Positions 1 through 7,644 of a DNA stretch of 64,000 nt are shown here, piece after piece (the first letter of the stretch is position 1; each line of letters starts with the position of its first letter). The notes below the pieces were generated by a model. It ran no database searches. It was given only the letters and a program-made list of their open reading frames with translations, and was not told the origin of the DNA. This stretch comes from Aeromonas enteropelogenes (GTDB lineage Bacteria > Pseudomonadota > Gammaproteobacteria > Enterobacterales > Aeromonadaceae). Location: contig NZ_CDCG01000018.1 of NCBI RefSeq assembly GCF_000819845.1, positions 225,205-289,204 on the forward strand, in the 5' to 3' direction. The position numbers and the translations under genes were made by a program.

Positions 1-549
1 ATCGCCATAGGCGATCATCCGACCGGCCATGCCGATGGCATGAGTGCCCGTGGTACAGGCAGTGGTCACGGCGATGTTGGGGCCCTGCATGCCTTTCATG
101 ATAGAGAGATGACCGGACACCATATTGATGATGGTAGACGGCACGAAGAAGGGGCTCAGCTTGCGGGGGCCACCGTTGACCAGGCTGCTGTGGTTCTGTT
201 CGATCAGACCCAGGCCACCGATGCCGGAGCCGATGGCCACACCGACACGCTCGGCATTCTCTTCGTTGATAACAAGGCCAGAATCATCCAGTGCCTGGAT
301 ACCGGCGGCCACGCCGTATTGAATGAAGAGATCCATCTTGCGAGCTTCTTTACGGTTGATACCGTACTGCTCGGGATCAAAATCTTTGACTTGGCCGGCG
401 AAACGGGTTGCAAACTCGCTGGCATCAAAGTGTTCGATGGGGGAAATGCCGCTCTGCCCGTTGAGCAGGGCTTGCCAGCTGGATTCAGCAGTGTTGCCCA
501 CCGGGGAAAGCATCCCCAAGCCGGTCACCACGACTCTGCGTTTTGACAC
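1..549 (-). CDS. fabF: 3-oxoacyl-ACP synthase II (FabF), N-terminal 183 codons; 3' end beyond window
   Basis: FabF condenses malonyl-ACP with acyl-ACP in fatty-acid elongation and is the KAS II enzyme that sets membrane fluidity. The frame begins with GTG at 547-549 ([12 protein letters not shown]), preceded by a GGAG ribosome site, and stays open to the window edge. Visible are the thiolase-fold N-terminus, the GSGIGGLG loop and the nucleophile Cys165 in TTACTTGTH. The two catalytic histidines would lie outside the window. It is the last visible gene of the fab cluster and is separated from acpP by a terminator hairpin, so part of its transcription is probably read-through or trimmed. The GTG start is chosen because it aligns with the family N-terminus. 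The truncation is caused by the window, not by mutation. Confidence 0.97.
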   Translation of the reverse strand, partial: MSKRRVVVTGLGMLSPVGNTAESSWQALLNGQSGISPIEHFDASEFATRFAGQVKDFDPEQYGINRKEARKMDLFIQYGVAAGIQALDDSGLVINEENAERVGVAIGSGIGGLGLIEQNHSSLVNGGPRKLSPFFVPSTIINMVSGHLSIMKGMQGPNIAVTTACTTGTHAIGMAGRMIAYGD

Positions 550-594
550 TGAGGTAGTCTCCGAGAGGTATTTTGAAAGGGAACAAATATAAAA

Positions 595-616
595 GAAGCG
601 GCCCTTGGGCCGCTTC
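595..616 (-). terminator. Intrinsic terminator between acpP and fabF
   Basis: A 10-bp perfect GC-rich stem (595-604 with 607-616) has a two-base loop and is followed on the minus strand by TTTTATATTT. Its place between acpP and fabF suggests partial termination that keeps acpP mRNA more abundant than fabF mRNA. Confidence 0.85.
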
Positions 617-631
617 CTTCAGAACAGGAAA

Positions 632-868
632 TTATTCCTGATTAGCGGTGATGTAGTCGATAGCCGCTTGAACAGTGGTGATCTTCTCGGCTTCTTCATC
701 AGGAATTTCGGTATCGAATTCTTCTTCCAGCGCCATTACCAGTTCAACGGTATCCAAAGAGTCAGCGCCCAGGTCGTCGACGAAGGAGGCAGCGTTCTTA
801 ACGTCTTCCTCTTTAACACCCAGTTGTTCGATGATGATTTTCTTTACGCGTTCTTCGATGTTGCTCAT
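632..868 (-). CDS. acpP: Acyl carrier protein
   Basis: This is a 78-residue acidic protein carrying the growing acyl chain on a 4'-phosphopantetheine arm. The attachment site Ser37 lies in the GADSLD motif at the start of helix II, and length and sequence are near-identical to enteric AcpP. It sits between fabG (157 bp upstream) and fabF (82 bp downstream). A plausible sigma70 promoter lies in the fabG-acpP gap and a terminator follows the gene, so a short abundant acpP mRNA is expected besides operon read-through. AAGGAAA upstream is the ribosome site. Identification is secure. Confidence 0.99.
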   Translation of the reverse strand: MSNIEERVKKIIIEQLGVKEEDVKNAASFVDDLGADSLDTVELVMALEEEFDTEIPDEEAEKITTVQAAIDYITANQE

Positions 869-914
869 GACCTGAATTTTCCTTTAAAAATACGCTATTG
901 CGTCTGGTTGGGGT

Positions 915-942
915 AGTTTATTCAATTGCCGTGAGTTTGCAA
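915..942 (-). promoter_or_regulatory. Putative sigma70 promoter of acpP
   Basis: On the minus strand TTGCAA (937-942) and TAAACT (915-920) are separated by 16 bp, about 45 bp ahead of the acpP start and inside the only sizeable gap of the fab cluster. The call rests on consensus match and position. Confidence 0.5.
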
Positions 943-1025
943 GTAGCTTGCCGCTGGTCAAACCACGAAATTCGCCAAACTTCGGCGTACTATCGCAAAT
1001 TTGAACAGATCTCACGACAAATTGA

Positions 1026-1760
1026 TTACACCATGTACATCCCGCCATTAACATGCAGGGTTTCGCCAGTGATGTAGGCGGCATCATCCGATGCCAAGAA
1101 TACCACAGCAGCGGCAATTTCTTTTGGATCGCCCAGACGAGCGGCAGGTACCTGGCTCATGATGCCGGCACGCTGCTCTTCATTGAGCGCCTTGGTCATA
1201 TCGGTCTCGATGAAACCGGGGGCAACCGCGTTCACGGTAATGCCGCGGGAGGCCACTTCACGGGCCAGCGACTTGGTGAACCCCACCAGGCCCGCCTTGG
1301 CGGCCGCGTAGTTGACCTGACCGGCGTTGCCCATGGTGCCGACCACGGAACCGATGCTGATGATGCGGCCATTGCGCTTCTTCATCATGGCGCGCAGCAC
1401 CGGCTTGCTCAGACGGTACAGGGAGGTGAGGTTGGTGTCGATGATCTCGTTCCACTCATCATCCTTCATCCGCATCAGCAGGTTGTCACGGGTGATCCCG
1501 GCGTTGTTGATCAGGATGTCGATGTCGCCAAAACGCGCCTTGATGGCGGCGAAGACGGCTTCGATGGATTCCTGGCTGGTCACGTTCAGCGCCATGCCGC
1601 AACCCTGTTCACCCAGATAGGCGCTGATTGCCTCGGCGCCGCTCTCGCTGGTCGCAGTGCCGACTACCTTGGCGCCACGGGCAGCAAAAGTTTCAGCAAT
1701 CGCACGGCCGATGCCACGACTGGCACCGGTCACCAACACAACCTTATCGGTAAAGCTCAT
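1026..1760 (-). CDS. fabG: 3-oxoacyl-ACP reductase
   Basis: This NADPH-dependent short-chain dehydrogenase reduces 3-oxoacyl-ACP to 3-hydroxyacyl-ACP in each elongation cycle. The 244-residue Rossmann protein shows the TGASRGIG dinucleotide loop (11-18), NNAG (85-88) and the catalytic set Ser138, Tyr151 and Lys155, at exactly the positions of the E. coli enzyme. The ATG has AGGAG six bases upstream. It lies 13 bp after fabD, consistent with cotranscription, and 157 bp before acpP. Confidence 0.98.
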   Translation of the reverse strand: MSFTDKVVLVTGASRGIGRAIAETFAARGAKVVGTATSESGAEAISAYLGEQGCGMALNVTSQESIEAVFAAIKARFGDIDILINNAGITRDNLLMRMKDDEWNEIIDTNLTSLYRLSKPVLRAMMKKRNGRIISIGSVVGTMGNAGQVNYAAAKAGLVGFTKSLAREVASRGITVNAVAPGFIETDMTKALNEEQRAGIMSQVPAARLGDPKEIAAAVVFLASDDAAYITGETLHVNGGMYMV

Positions 1761-1773
1761 TCATTGCTCCTGT

Positions 1774-2709
1774 TTACTTGATCTGGGCCAGCGCCTGCTC
1801 GAAAGAGGCGGCATCGTTGGCATGAATACCTTCCACGCGCTTGTCGATGCGCTTGGCGAGCCCGGTCAGTACCTTGCCCGGTCCCATTTCGATCTCGAGG
1901 ATGACTCCCTCGTTGGCCATCCGCTCGACAGTCTCGGTCCAACGAACCGGGCTGAACAACTGACGCACCAATGCCTGCTTGATGGCGGCCGGATCCTGCT
2001 CACAGGATACGTCGACATTATTGATGACGGCGATGGCAGGAACCTTGATCTCGATCCCGTCCAGCGCAGCTGCCAGTTTTTCGGCGGCAGGTTTCATCAG
2101 CGCGCAGTGGGAGGGCACAGAGACCGGCAGCGGCAGCGCACGCTTGGCACCGGACTCTTTCATCAGCACGTTGGCGCGCTCGACGGCCTCTTTGTGACCG
2201 GCGATGACCACCTGGCCCGGGGAGTTGAAGTTGACCGGAGAGACCACCTGCCCTTCAGCCGCCTTCTCGCAGTTGGCGGCGATGGCGTCGTTGTCCAGGC
2301 CGATGATGGCGGCCATGGCACCGGTGCCTTCCGGCACGGCTTCCTGCATGGCCAGACCACGCAGCTCAACCAGTTTGACCGCATCGGTAAAGGCCAGCGC
2401 GCCGCTGCAGACCAGGGCGGAATACTCACCCAGACTGTGGCCTGCCATCACGGCGGGGGTCGCTCCACCCTGCTGTTGCCACAGGCGCCACAGCGCGACA
2501 GAAGCGGTCAGCAGTGCAGGCTGGGTACGCCAAGTCTTGTTCAGCTCTTCGGCCGGACCTTCCATGACCAGGGCAAACAGGTCATAACCCAGCACCTGGC
2601 TCGCCTCGGCGAAGGTCTCCTTGATCACGGCATGTTGTTCGGCCAGCTCGGCCAGCATGCCGACGGTTTGGGAGCCCTGTCCCGGGAAGGCAATGGCAAA
2701 TTGGGTCAT
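1774..2709 (-). CDS. fabD: Malonyl-CoA:ACP transacylase
   Basis: FabD moves malonyl from CoA to ACP to feed chain elongation. The protein has the GQGSQ motif near residue 10, the nucleophile Ser92 in GHSLGE and His201 in SVPSHCALM, at canonical positions when translation starts at the MTQF methionine. Two adjacent ATGs exist (2712 and 2709). The second matches the family N-terminus and is used here; AGGA lies about 8 bases upstream of it. The 311-residue length is normal. It sits between fabH and fabG on one transcript. Confidence 0.97.
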   Translation of the reverse strand: MTQFAIAFPGQGSQTVGMLAELAEQHAVIKETFAEASQVLGYDLFALVMEGPAEELNKTWRTQPALLTASVALWRLWQQQGGATPAVMAGHSLGEYSALVCSGALAFTDAVKLVELRGLAMQEAVPEGTGAMAAIIGLDNDAIAANCEKAAEGQVVSPVNFNSPGQVVIAGHKEAVERANVLMKESGAKRALPLPVSVPSHCALMKPAAEKLAAALDGIEIKVPAIAVINNVDVSCEQDPAAIKQALVRQLFSPVRWTETVERMANEGVILEIEMGPGKVLTGLAKRIDKRVEGIHANDAASFEQALAQIK

Positions 2710-2778
2710 CATTGATTCCTTTAAATAAGAGAAAAATGAGAACGGCAGGATGAGACGCTCGTCCCATCCCGCTGACGA

Positions 2779-3738
2779 TCAGAGGCGAACCAGCGCCGAG
2801 CCCCAGGCAAAACCGCCGCCGAAGGCTTCCAGCAAGACCAGCTGGCCCGGTTTGATCCGGCCGTCACGCACCCCTTCATCAAAGGCGATGGGCACGGAGG
2901 CGGCAGAGGTGTTGCCGTGTTTGTCGAGGGTCAGCACCACCTTGTCCAGCCCCATGCCAAGTTTCTTGGCGGTGGCGCTGATGATGCGGAAGTTGGCCTG
3001 ATGGGGCACCAGCCAGTCCAGCTCGCTCGGCTCGGTGCCGGCGGCGGCCAGGGTTTCGGTGACGATCTCGCTCAGACGGGTGACCGCGACTTTGAAGACA
3101 TCATTGCCCTTCATGTACATGTAGGCTTCGAGCTCGGCCCCCGGCATGCCGCGACGGGGCTGCGGCAGCTTGAGCAGCTCGCCGTAACGGCCATCCGCAT
3201 GCAGATGGGTGGAGAGGATGCCGGGGGTGTCGCTCGCACCGATCACCACGGCCCCTGCCCCATCCCCGAACAGGATGATGGTGCCACGATCCCCGGGATC
3301 GCACATGCGCGACAGCACATCGGCGCCGACGACCAGCACGTAGCGGGCGGCACCGGATTTGACGAACTGATCGGCAATGGAAAGCGCGTAGGTAAAGCCG
3401 GCGCAGGCGGCCGCCACGTCGAAGGCCGGGATCCCTTGCACCCCGAGCAGCCCCTGCAGTTCACAGGCGGCGGCCGGAAAGGCGTTTTCGGCGCTGGTGG
3501 TGGCCAGCACTATCATGTCGAGATCGGCGGCCGTCAGGCCCGCGGCCTCCAGTGCGCGCAGGGCTGCTTGGTGAGACAGGGTTGCAACGGTTTCATCGGC
3601 ACCGGCAATACGGCGTTCACGGATCCCAGTTCGCTCCACAATCCATTCGTCACTGGTCTCTACCATCTGTTCGAGGTCGGCGTTGGTACGTACTGAGTGC
3701 GGCAGATAGCTGCCAGTACCCAAAATTTTGCTATGCAT
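2779..3738 (-). CDS. fabH: 3-oxoacyl-ACP synthase III
   Basis: FabH starts fatty-acid synthesis by condensing acetyl-CoA with malonyl-ACP. From the chosen ATG ([13 protein letters not shown]) the protein has 319 residues with Cys112 in AACAGF, the VPHQAN histidine and the GNTSAAS asparagine, the KAS III triad. Starting here puts the cysteine at 112 as in E. coli. The frame is open 13 codons further upstream, but that extension runs into the end of plsX and has no family counterpart. The gene begins 7 bp after plsX stops, so coupling with PlsX is likely. Confidence 0.97.
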   Translation of the reverse strand: MHSKILGTGSYLPHSVRTNADLEQMVETSDEWIVERTGIRERRIAGADETVATLSHQAALRALEAAGLTAADLDMIVLATTSAENAFPAAACELQGLLGVQGIPAFDVAAACAGFTYALSIADQFVKSGAARYVLVVGADVLSRMCDPGDRGTIILFGDGAGAVVIGASDTPGILSTHLHADGRYGELLKLPQPRRGMPGAELEAYMYMKGNDVFKVAVTRLSEIVTETLAAAGTEPSELDWLVPHQANFRIISATAKKLGMGLDKVVLTLDKHGNTSAASVPIAFDEGVRDGRIKPGQLVLLEAFGGGFAWGSALVRL

Positions 3739-3745
3739 AGAGTTC

Positions 3746-4765
3746 TTATAGGTCCCTGTCGGAGAAGACAGCTTCAAGGCGATCTGCTATTTGCAGTGGG
3801 AGTTGATGTTTGGCCTCTTGTGCGGCCAGCAGGATCGCATTACACAGGGCGCGTCGTTCGGCCCGCCCATGACTTTTTACCACAATGCCGCGCAATCCTA
3901 ACAGACTTGCGCCGTTATACTGGTCGGGGTTCAGGTAAGAAAAACGCCGTTTGAACAGAAATCCTGCGATCCGGCCAAGAAAAGTACGCTTCTTGCGGGG
4001 ATATCCGGCCAGTTCGGCCATCATCCTCACTACCCCTTCCGCCGTTTTGAGGGCAACATTGCCGACAAACCCGTCGCATACAATGACGTCGCTATCGCCG
4101 CTGAAGATGCGATCTCCCTCGACAAAGCCAACATAGTTGAGGGCGGAGCACTGACGAAGCAACTCGGCGCTGTGGCGTACCAGATCGTTCCCCTTGATCT
4201 CCTCCTCGCCAATATTGAGCAAGGCAACCCGGGGGTCAGCAATGCCCTCGACCTTCTCAGCCACCACAGACCCCATCACCGCGAATTGCAGCAAGGTATC
4301 GGCATCGCAACTGACGTTGGCCCCCAGATCCAGCATCACGGTACGTTTGCCACTCAAGGTGGGCAGCGCCTTGATAAGAGCTGGACGGTCGACGCCGGGC
4401 AGGGATTTGAGCACGCACTTGGCCATGGCCATCAGGGCACCGGTATTGCCGGCACTGACGCAGGCATCGGCTTCGCCGGATTTCACCAAGTTGAGCACTA
4501 CCCGCATGGAGGAGTCTTTCAGGGTACGCAGCGCCACGATCGGCTTGTCGCCCATTCCCACGACCTGGGAGGCATGCACGAAACGAACGCGGGGGTGATT
4601 GAGCAAGCCATGTTGCTGCAGCAGTGAGGAGGTCTGGTGTTGCTCACCGACCAGAATAAGTTTTAGTTGGGGTAAAAGAGACAGTGCCTGCACGGCGGCA
4701 GGCACTGTTTCCGAGGGGCCAATATCTCCCCCCATGATGTCTAGCGCGACAGTTTGCGTAGACAA
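3746..4765 (-). CDS. plsX: Phosphate acyltransferase PlsX, probable TTG start
   Basis: PlsX converts acyl-ACP to acyl-phosphate, the donor for glycerol-3-phosphate acylation in phospholipid synthesis. The sequence carries the family landmarks ALDIMGGD near the N-terminus, [25 protein letters not shown] and [16 protein letters not shown]. No ATG fits. Two in-frame TTG codons lie at 4769-4771 and 4763-4765. The AAGGA ribosome site abuts the first with no spacer but sits 6 bases from the second, so the second is chosen (339 residues, MSTQTVALD). The gene begins 9 bp after rpmF ends. The start codon is the only uncertain point. Confidence 0.93.
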   Translation of the reverse strand: MSTQTVALDIMGGDIGPSETVPAAVQALSLLPQLKLILVGEQHQTSSLLQQHGLLNHPRVRFVHASQVVGMGDKPIVALRTLKDSSMRVVLNLVKSGEADACVSAGNTGALMAMAKCVLKSLPGVDRPALIKALPTLSGKRTVMLDLGANVSCDADTLLQFAVMGSVVAEKVEGIADPRVALLNIGEEEIKGNDLVRHSAELLRQCSALNYVGFVEGDRIFSGDSDVIVCDGFVGNVALKTAEGVVRMMAELAGYPRKKRTFLGRIAGFLFKRRFSYLNPDQYNGASLLGLRGIVVKSHGRAERRALCNAILLAAQEAKHQLPLQIADRLEAVFSDRDL

Positions 4766-4774
4766 AGGCAATCC

Positions 4775-4942
4775 TTAAGCGATTACCTTTTTACCGCGGT
4801 AGAAACCATCGGCAGTCACGTGGTGACGACGATGGGTTTCGCCACTGGTCTGATCAACAGTCAGGGCAGCGGTGGTCAGCGCATCGTGGGAACGACGCAT
4901 GCCACGCTTGGCACGGGTTTTACGGTTCTGTTGTACGGCCAT
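4775..4942 (-). CDS. rpmF: 50S ribosomal protein L32
   Basis: This 55-residue basic protein begins [20 protein letters not shown] and ends FYRGKKVIA, the characteristic bL32 sequence of enteric and vibrio relatives. It is a structural component of the large ribosomal subunit. The ATG has AGGAG about 10 bases upstream. The gene lies between yceD and plsX, the conserved arrangement that links ribosome production to lipid synthesis. Confidence 0.98.
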   Translation of the reverse strand: MAVQQNRKTRAKRGMRRSHDALTTAALTVDQTSGETHRRHHVTADGFYRGKKVIA

Positions 4943-4961
4943 TGTAGGCTAACTCCTAAAT

Positions 4962-5483
4962 TCACTTACGTTTAAGCTCTTCAAGAACTGCAAAGGGATT
5001 CGGCCGCTCATCAGCAGGTTCGATTTCACCCCAGGTCATCTCCATGTTGCCTCGCGGGCACGCATCCAGAGAATGCATGGCCACTTGAGGCAACGAGAGG
5101 ATGAGTTCATCCTCCAGGATTTGATGAAGATCTATCTCGCCGTTTTCGTCCAACTCAATGGGCTCATAAGCTTCCGGCAGTTCTTCCTCGTTTGTTCTTT
5201 CGAACAGCGGAGTGTAGATAAATTCAGCTTCACAGAGATGTTCGAAAATCTCTCCGCAGCGTTGGCAAACCAGGTCAACCTTGGCATGGGCAGTGCCTTT
5301 CATAACGGTCAACTTCTGGACATCTTTGCCAAAGTGCAGTGATACCTCGATATCACTCTGCAAGCCAGCGGTTGATTCCTCCAGCCTGGGCATCTGCGAC
5401 TTTTCCACCATCCCGACATAATCGAGCAGCTTCGAGGCACTACGGACTGGATCAACCTTAACGGGCAACTTCACCTTTTGCAT
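4962..5483 (-). CDS. yceD: YceD (DUF177), large-subunit rRNA accumulation protein
   Basis: The protein matches E. coli YceD (DUF177): N-terminus MQKVKLPV, a CxxC (CQRCGEIF), the LPEAYEPIELDENGEIDL block and the terminal PNPFAVLEELKRK. The family is linked genetically to 23S rRNA accumulation and nearly always precedes rpmF, as here (19 bp). The chosen ATG gives 173 residues. An upstream in-frame ATG at 5558 is rejected because it precedes the promoter and lacks homology. No Shine-Dalgarno precedes the ATG. A near-consensus promoter ends 9 bases before it, so the message is probably leaderless. Confidence 0.93.
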   Translation of the reverse strand: MQKVKLPVKVDPVRSASKLLDYVGMVEKSQMPRLEESTAGLQSDIEVSLHFGKDVQKLTVMKGTAHAKVDLVCQRCGEIFEHLCEAEFIYTPLFERTNEEELPEAYEPIELDENGEIDLHQILEDELILSLPQVAMHSLDACPRGNMEMTWGEIEPADERPNPFAVLEELKRK

Positions 5484-5492
5484 AGGGCGCGA

Positions 5493-5521
5493 ATAATATA
5501 GGTCTAACAACTGATAGTCAA
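5493..5521 (-). promoter_or_regulatory. Strong sigma70 promoter of yceD-rpmF-plsX-fab operon
   Basis: TTGACT (5516-5521) and TATTAT (5493-5498) are 17 bp apart on the minus strand. The expected transcription start (about 5484-5486) falls 1-3 bases before the yceD ATG at 5483, which predicts a leaderless mRNA. Confidence 0.75.
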
Positions 5522-5602
5522 AGGAAAAAGTCCTTACCGCCGATGATTTTAACCTCACAAGTCCCTAGAATGCCGGTACTCGTTCTCATCGGTACCTGAA
5601 TT

Positions 5603-6184
5603 ATGCCACAGAATCTGATCCTCGCCTCAACTTCTCGTTACCGCAAAGCCTTGCTGGAGAAGCTTGGCCTCCCCTTCGAATGCGCAGCCCCCGAGGTGGA
5701 TGAATCCCCCCAGCCCGGTGAAACCGCCGAGGCGCTGGTGGCTCGCCTTGCCCACGCCAAGGCCGCAGCCATCGCCAATCGAGTTGATCATGGCTTGATC
5801 ATCGGTTCTGATCAGGTGTGTGTATGCGATGGTCGTATCCTCGGTAAACCGGCTACAGTTGACAGCGCCGTTGCCCAACTGATGGCGGCGCAGGGACGCA
5901 GTGTTACCTTCTACACCGGACTCTGCGTACTGGATGCCGTTTCCGGTCGTGCCGAACAATTGGTAGAGCCCTTTACCGTCCATTTTCGTACTCTGGGCGA
6001 GGATGCCATCCGGCGTTATGTGGAGGCCGAGATGCCACTCGACTGCGCCGGCAGCTTCAAGTGCGAAGGAATGGGAATAGTGCTGTTCAAAGGGCTGGAG
6101 GGACGCGATCCCAATGCGCTGATCGGCCTGCCGCTGATCGGCCTGATCGAGCTGCTAGAGCGTCACGGTCTTGCTCTCCCCTGA
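5603..6184 (+). CDS. yceF: Maf-family nucleotide pyrophosphatase, YceF type (m7GTP)
   Basis: Maf proteins hydrolyse non-canonical nucleoside triphosphates. This one resembles E. coli YceF, the 7-methyl-GTP pyrophosphatase, in the opening [17 protein letters not shown], the catalytic Asp70 in GSDQVC, and CAGSFKCEG and [14 protein letters not shown]. It has 193 residues, the usual length. It diverges from yceD with a 119-bp spacer and is followed by a terminator shared with convergent rluC. The subtype is assigned by remembered similarity and is less certain than the family. Confidence 0.93.
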   Translation: MPQNLILASTSRYRKALLEKLGLPFECAAPEVDESPQPGETAEALVARLAHAKAAAIANRVDHGLIIGSDQVCVCDGRILGKPATVDSAVAQLMAAQGRSVTFYTGLCVLDAVSGRAEQLVEPFTVHFRTLGEDAIRRYVEAEMPLDCAGSFKCEGMGIVLFKGLEGRDPNALIGLPLIGLIELLERHGLALP

Positions 6185-6216
6185 CCTCATGACTCGGCAT
6201 AAAATGCCACAAAATA

Positions 6217-6240
6217 AAACGGGAGCCCAGGCTCCCGTTT
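6217..6240. terminator. Bidirectional terminator between yceF and rluC
   Basis: The hairpin AAAACGGGAGCC / GGCTCCCGTTTT has a short loop with A and T runs on both sides. It can terminate both the rightward yceF transcript and the leftward rluC transcript. Confidence 0.9.
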
Positions 6241-6283
6241 TTTGATCAGCAACGACTCGAAAAGAGCGCGCCGGATATTGGCA

Positions 6284-7228
6284 TCAGCGAGGCAACCCGT
6301 TCAGGAAGGTGTCGAGCTCGGGGGAAAGCGGCGCCTCGACTTGCATCTCGCGGCCATCGGCCGGATGGGTAAAGGTCAGCTTCCAGGCATGCAAAAAGAG
6401 TCGTTTCAGCCCTTGGCTGCGCATTTTCTCGTCAAACGCGGCTTCTCCATACTTATCATCACAGGCGATCGGGTGACCGGCATGCAGGGTATGGACACGG
6501 ATCTGGTGGGTACGACCGGTGATCGGACTGCACTCGACCAGGGTCGCCTCGGCGAATTGACGCACGATCCGAAAACGGGTTTCCGACGGCTTGCCATCGG
6601 CACTGACCCGCACCACCCGCTCGCCAGATTGCAACTCATTTTTGCGCAGCGGCGCATTCACCACCCTGACATGTGACTGCCACTGGCCACGTACCAGCGC
6701 CAGATACTGTTTGCGCATGGTCTTGACCCGCAGCTGTTCGTGCAGACTGCGCAGGGCACTGCGCTTCTTGGCGACCAGGAGCACACCTGAGGTATCGCGA
6801 TCGAGACGATGCACCAGCTCGAGGAAACGGGCTTCGGGGCGCAGCGCGCGCAGCCCTTCAATCACGCCGAAACTGAGGCCACTGCCGCCATGCACCGCCA
6901 TACCGGAAGGCTTGTTCAGTACGATCATGGCATCGTCTTCAAACAGGATCTGACTCTCGAGGCGCTGGATAACCCCAAGGTTGGCCGAGGGCAGCTCATT
7001 TTTTTCGGCCACACGCACGGGGGGCACCCGCACTTCGTCGCCCGCGCAGAGTTTGTACTCCGGTTTGATGCGCTTTTTGTTTACCCGCACTTCGCCTTTG
7101 CGAAGGATGCGATAGATCAGGCTCTTGGGGACGCCCTTTAGCTGAGTCTTGAGAAAATTGTCGATGCGCTGCCCGTCATGCTCAGCTTCGATGGTGAGCA
7201 GCTGCACTTGTTGATGTATCTGTGTCAT
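6284..7228 (-). CDS. rluC: 23S rRNA pseudouridine synthase RluC (positions 955/2504/2580 family)
   Basis: RluC isomerises three uridines in 23S rRNA. The protein has an N-terminal S4 RNA-binding domain ([33 protein letters not shown]) and an RluA-type catalytic domain with the HRLDRDTSG motif carrying the nucleophilic Asp, then GRTHQIRVH. The ATG at 7228 gives 314 residues and matches the family. The 13 extra upstream codons have no counterpart. It diverges from rne, the same neighbour as in E. coli. Confidence 0.95.
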   Translation of the reverse strand: MTQIHQQVQLLTIEAEHDGQRIDNFLKTQLKGVPKSLIYRILRKGEVRVNKKRIKPEYKLCAGDEVRVPPVRVAEKNELPSANLGVIQRLESQILFEDDAMIVLNKPSGMAVHGGSGLSFGVIEGLRALRPEARFLELVHRLDRDTSGVLLVAKKRSALRSLHEQLRVKTMRKQYLALVRGQWQSHVRVVNAPLRKNELQSGERVVRVSADGKPSETRFRIVRQFAEATLVECSPITGRTHQIRVHTLHAGHPIACDDKYGEAAFDEKMRSQGLKRLFLHAWKLTFTHPADGREMQVEAPLSPELDTFLNGLPR

Positions 7229-7270
7229 GGCGCGGATTTTAACACTGCCTGAGCCCCTTGGCTGCATGGT

Positions 7271-7298
7271 TTGTTGAAAAATGGCGCCTTGCTATAAA
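7271..7298 (+). promoter_or_regulatory. Putative rne promoter
   Basis: TTGTTG (7271-7276) and TATAAA (7293-7298) are 16 bp apart. A start near 7305 gives a leader of about 335 nt, close in size to the long autoregulatory rne leader known in E. coli. Confidence 0.5.
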
Positions 7299-7537
7299 AG
7301 AGGTTTAAATGGGATAATAAACAAGGTTTTGTCATTGTGTTCAAGCCTTGTACTAAGTGGCCAAAAAGTATGCCACCCAATCCCGAAACACCGTGTATAC
7401 AAGAACATGTCGGTTCCCGGGTGCGAGGTACAACGCATGGAGAACACAAACATCACCTTTAATTTGTCTCCACTGCGGCATCCGTAACGTCCCTTCTCGA
7501 GAAGTGATGACCAGAGCGCCCTCAGTTTGCGCCTCAT

Positions 7538-7570
7538 GCATACCCCAACCGGGAGGTTGCCCCAGTATGC
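7538..7570 (+). promoter_or_regulatory. Structured hairpin in rne 5' leader, candidate autoregulatory element
   Basis: The outer helix GCATAC (7538-7543) / GTATGC (7565-7570) encloses an asymmetric internal loop (CC / CCCCA) and an inner helix CAACC / GGTTG closed by a GGGA tetraloop. In E. coli a looped hairpin in the rne leader lets RNase E degrade its own mRNA (Rfam rne5). The location and interrupted-helix form agree, but equivalence is inferred. Confidence 0.6.
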
Positions 7571-7601
7571 TGAAGACCCGAGGCCGGCGCCGGCAGGACC
7601 C

Positions 7602-7644
7602 AGGTGGAGGAAATCAAAATGACACAATAATGAGAACTCAATGA
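7602..7644 (+). promoter_or_regulatory. Strong ribosome site and two overlapping mini-ORFs just ahead of rne
   Basis: The best Shine-Dalgarno, GGTGGAGG (7603-7610), is 8 bases from an ATG at 7619 encoding only Met-Thr-Gln-stop. Its TAA (7628-7630) overlaps an ATG (7630) encoding Met-Arg-Thr-Gln-stop, whose TGA (7642-7644) overlaps the rne ATG (7641). The layout suggests translation of rne by coupled reinitiation. Direct initiation at 7641 has only a weak GAG nearby. Confidence 0.55.
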
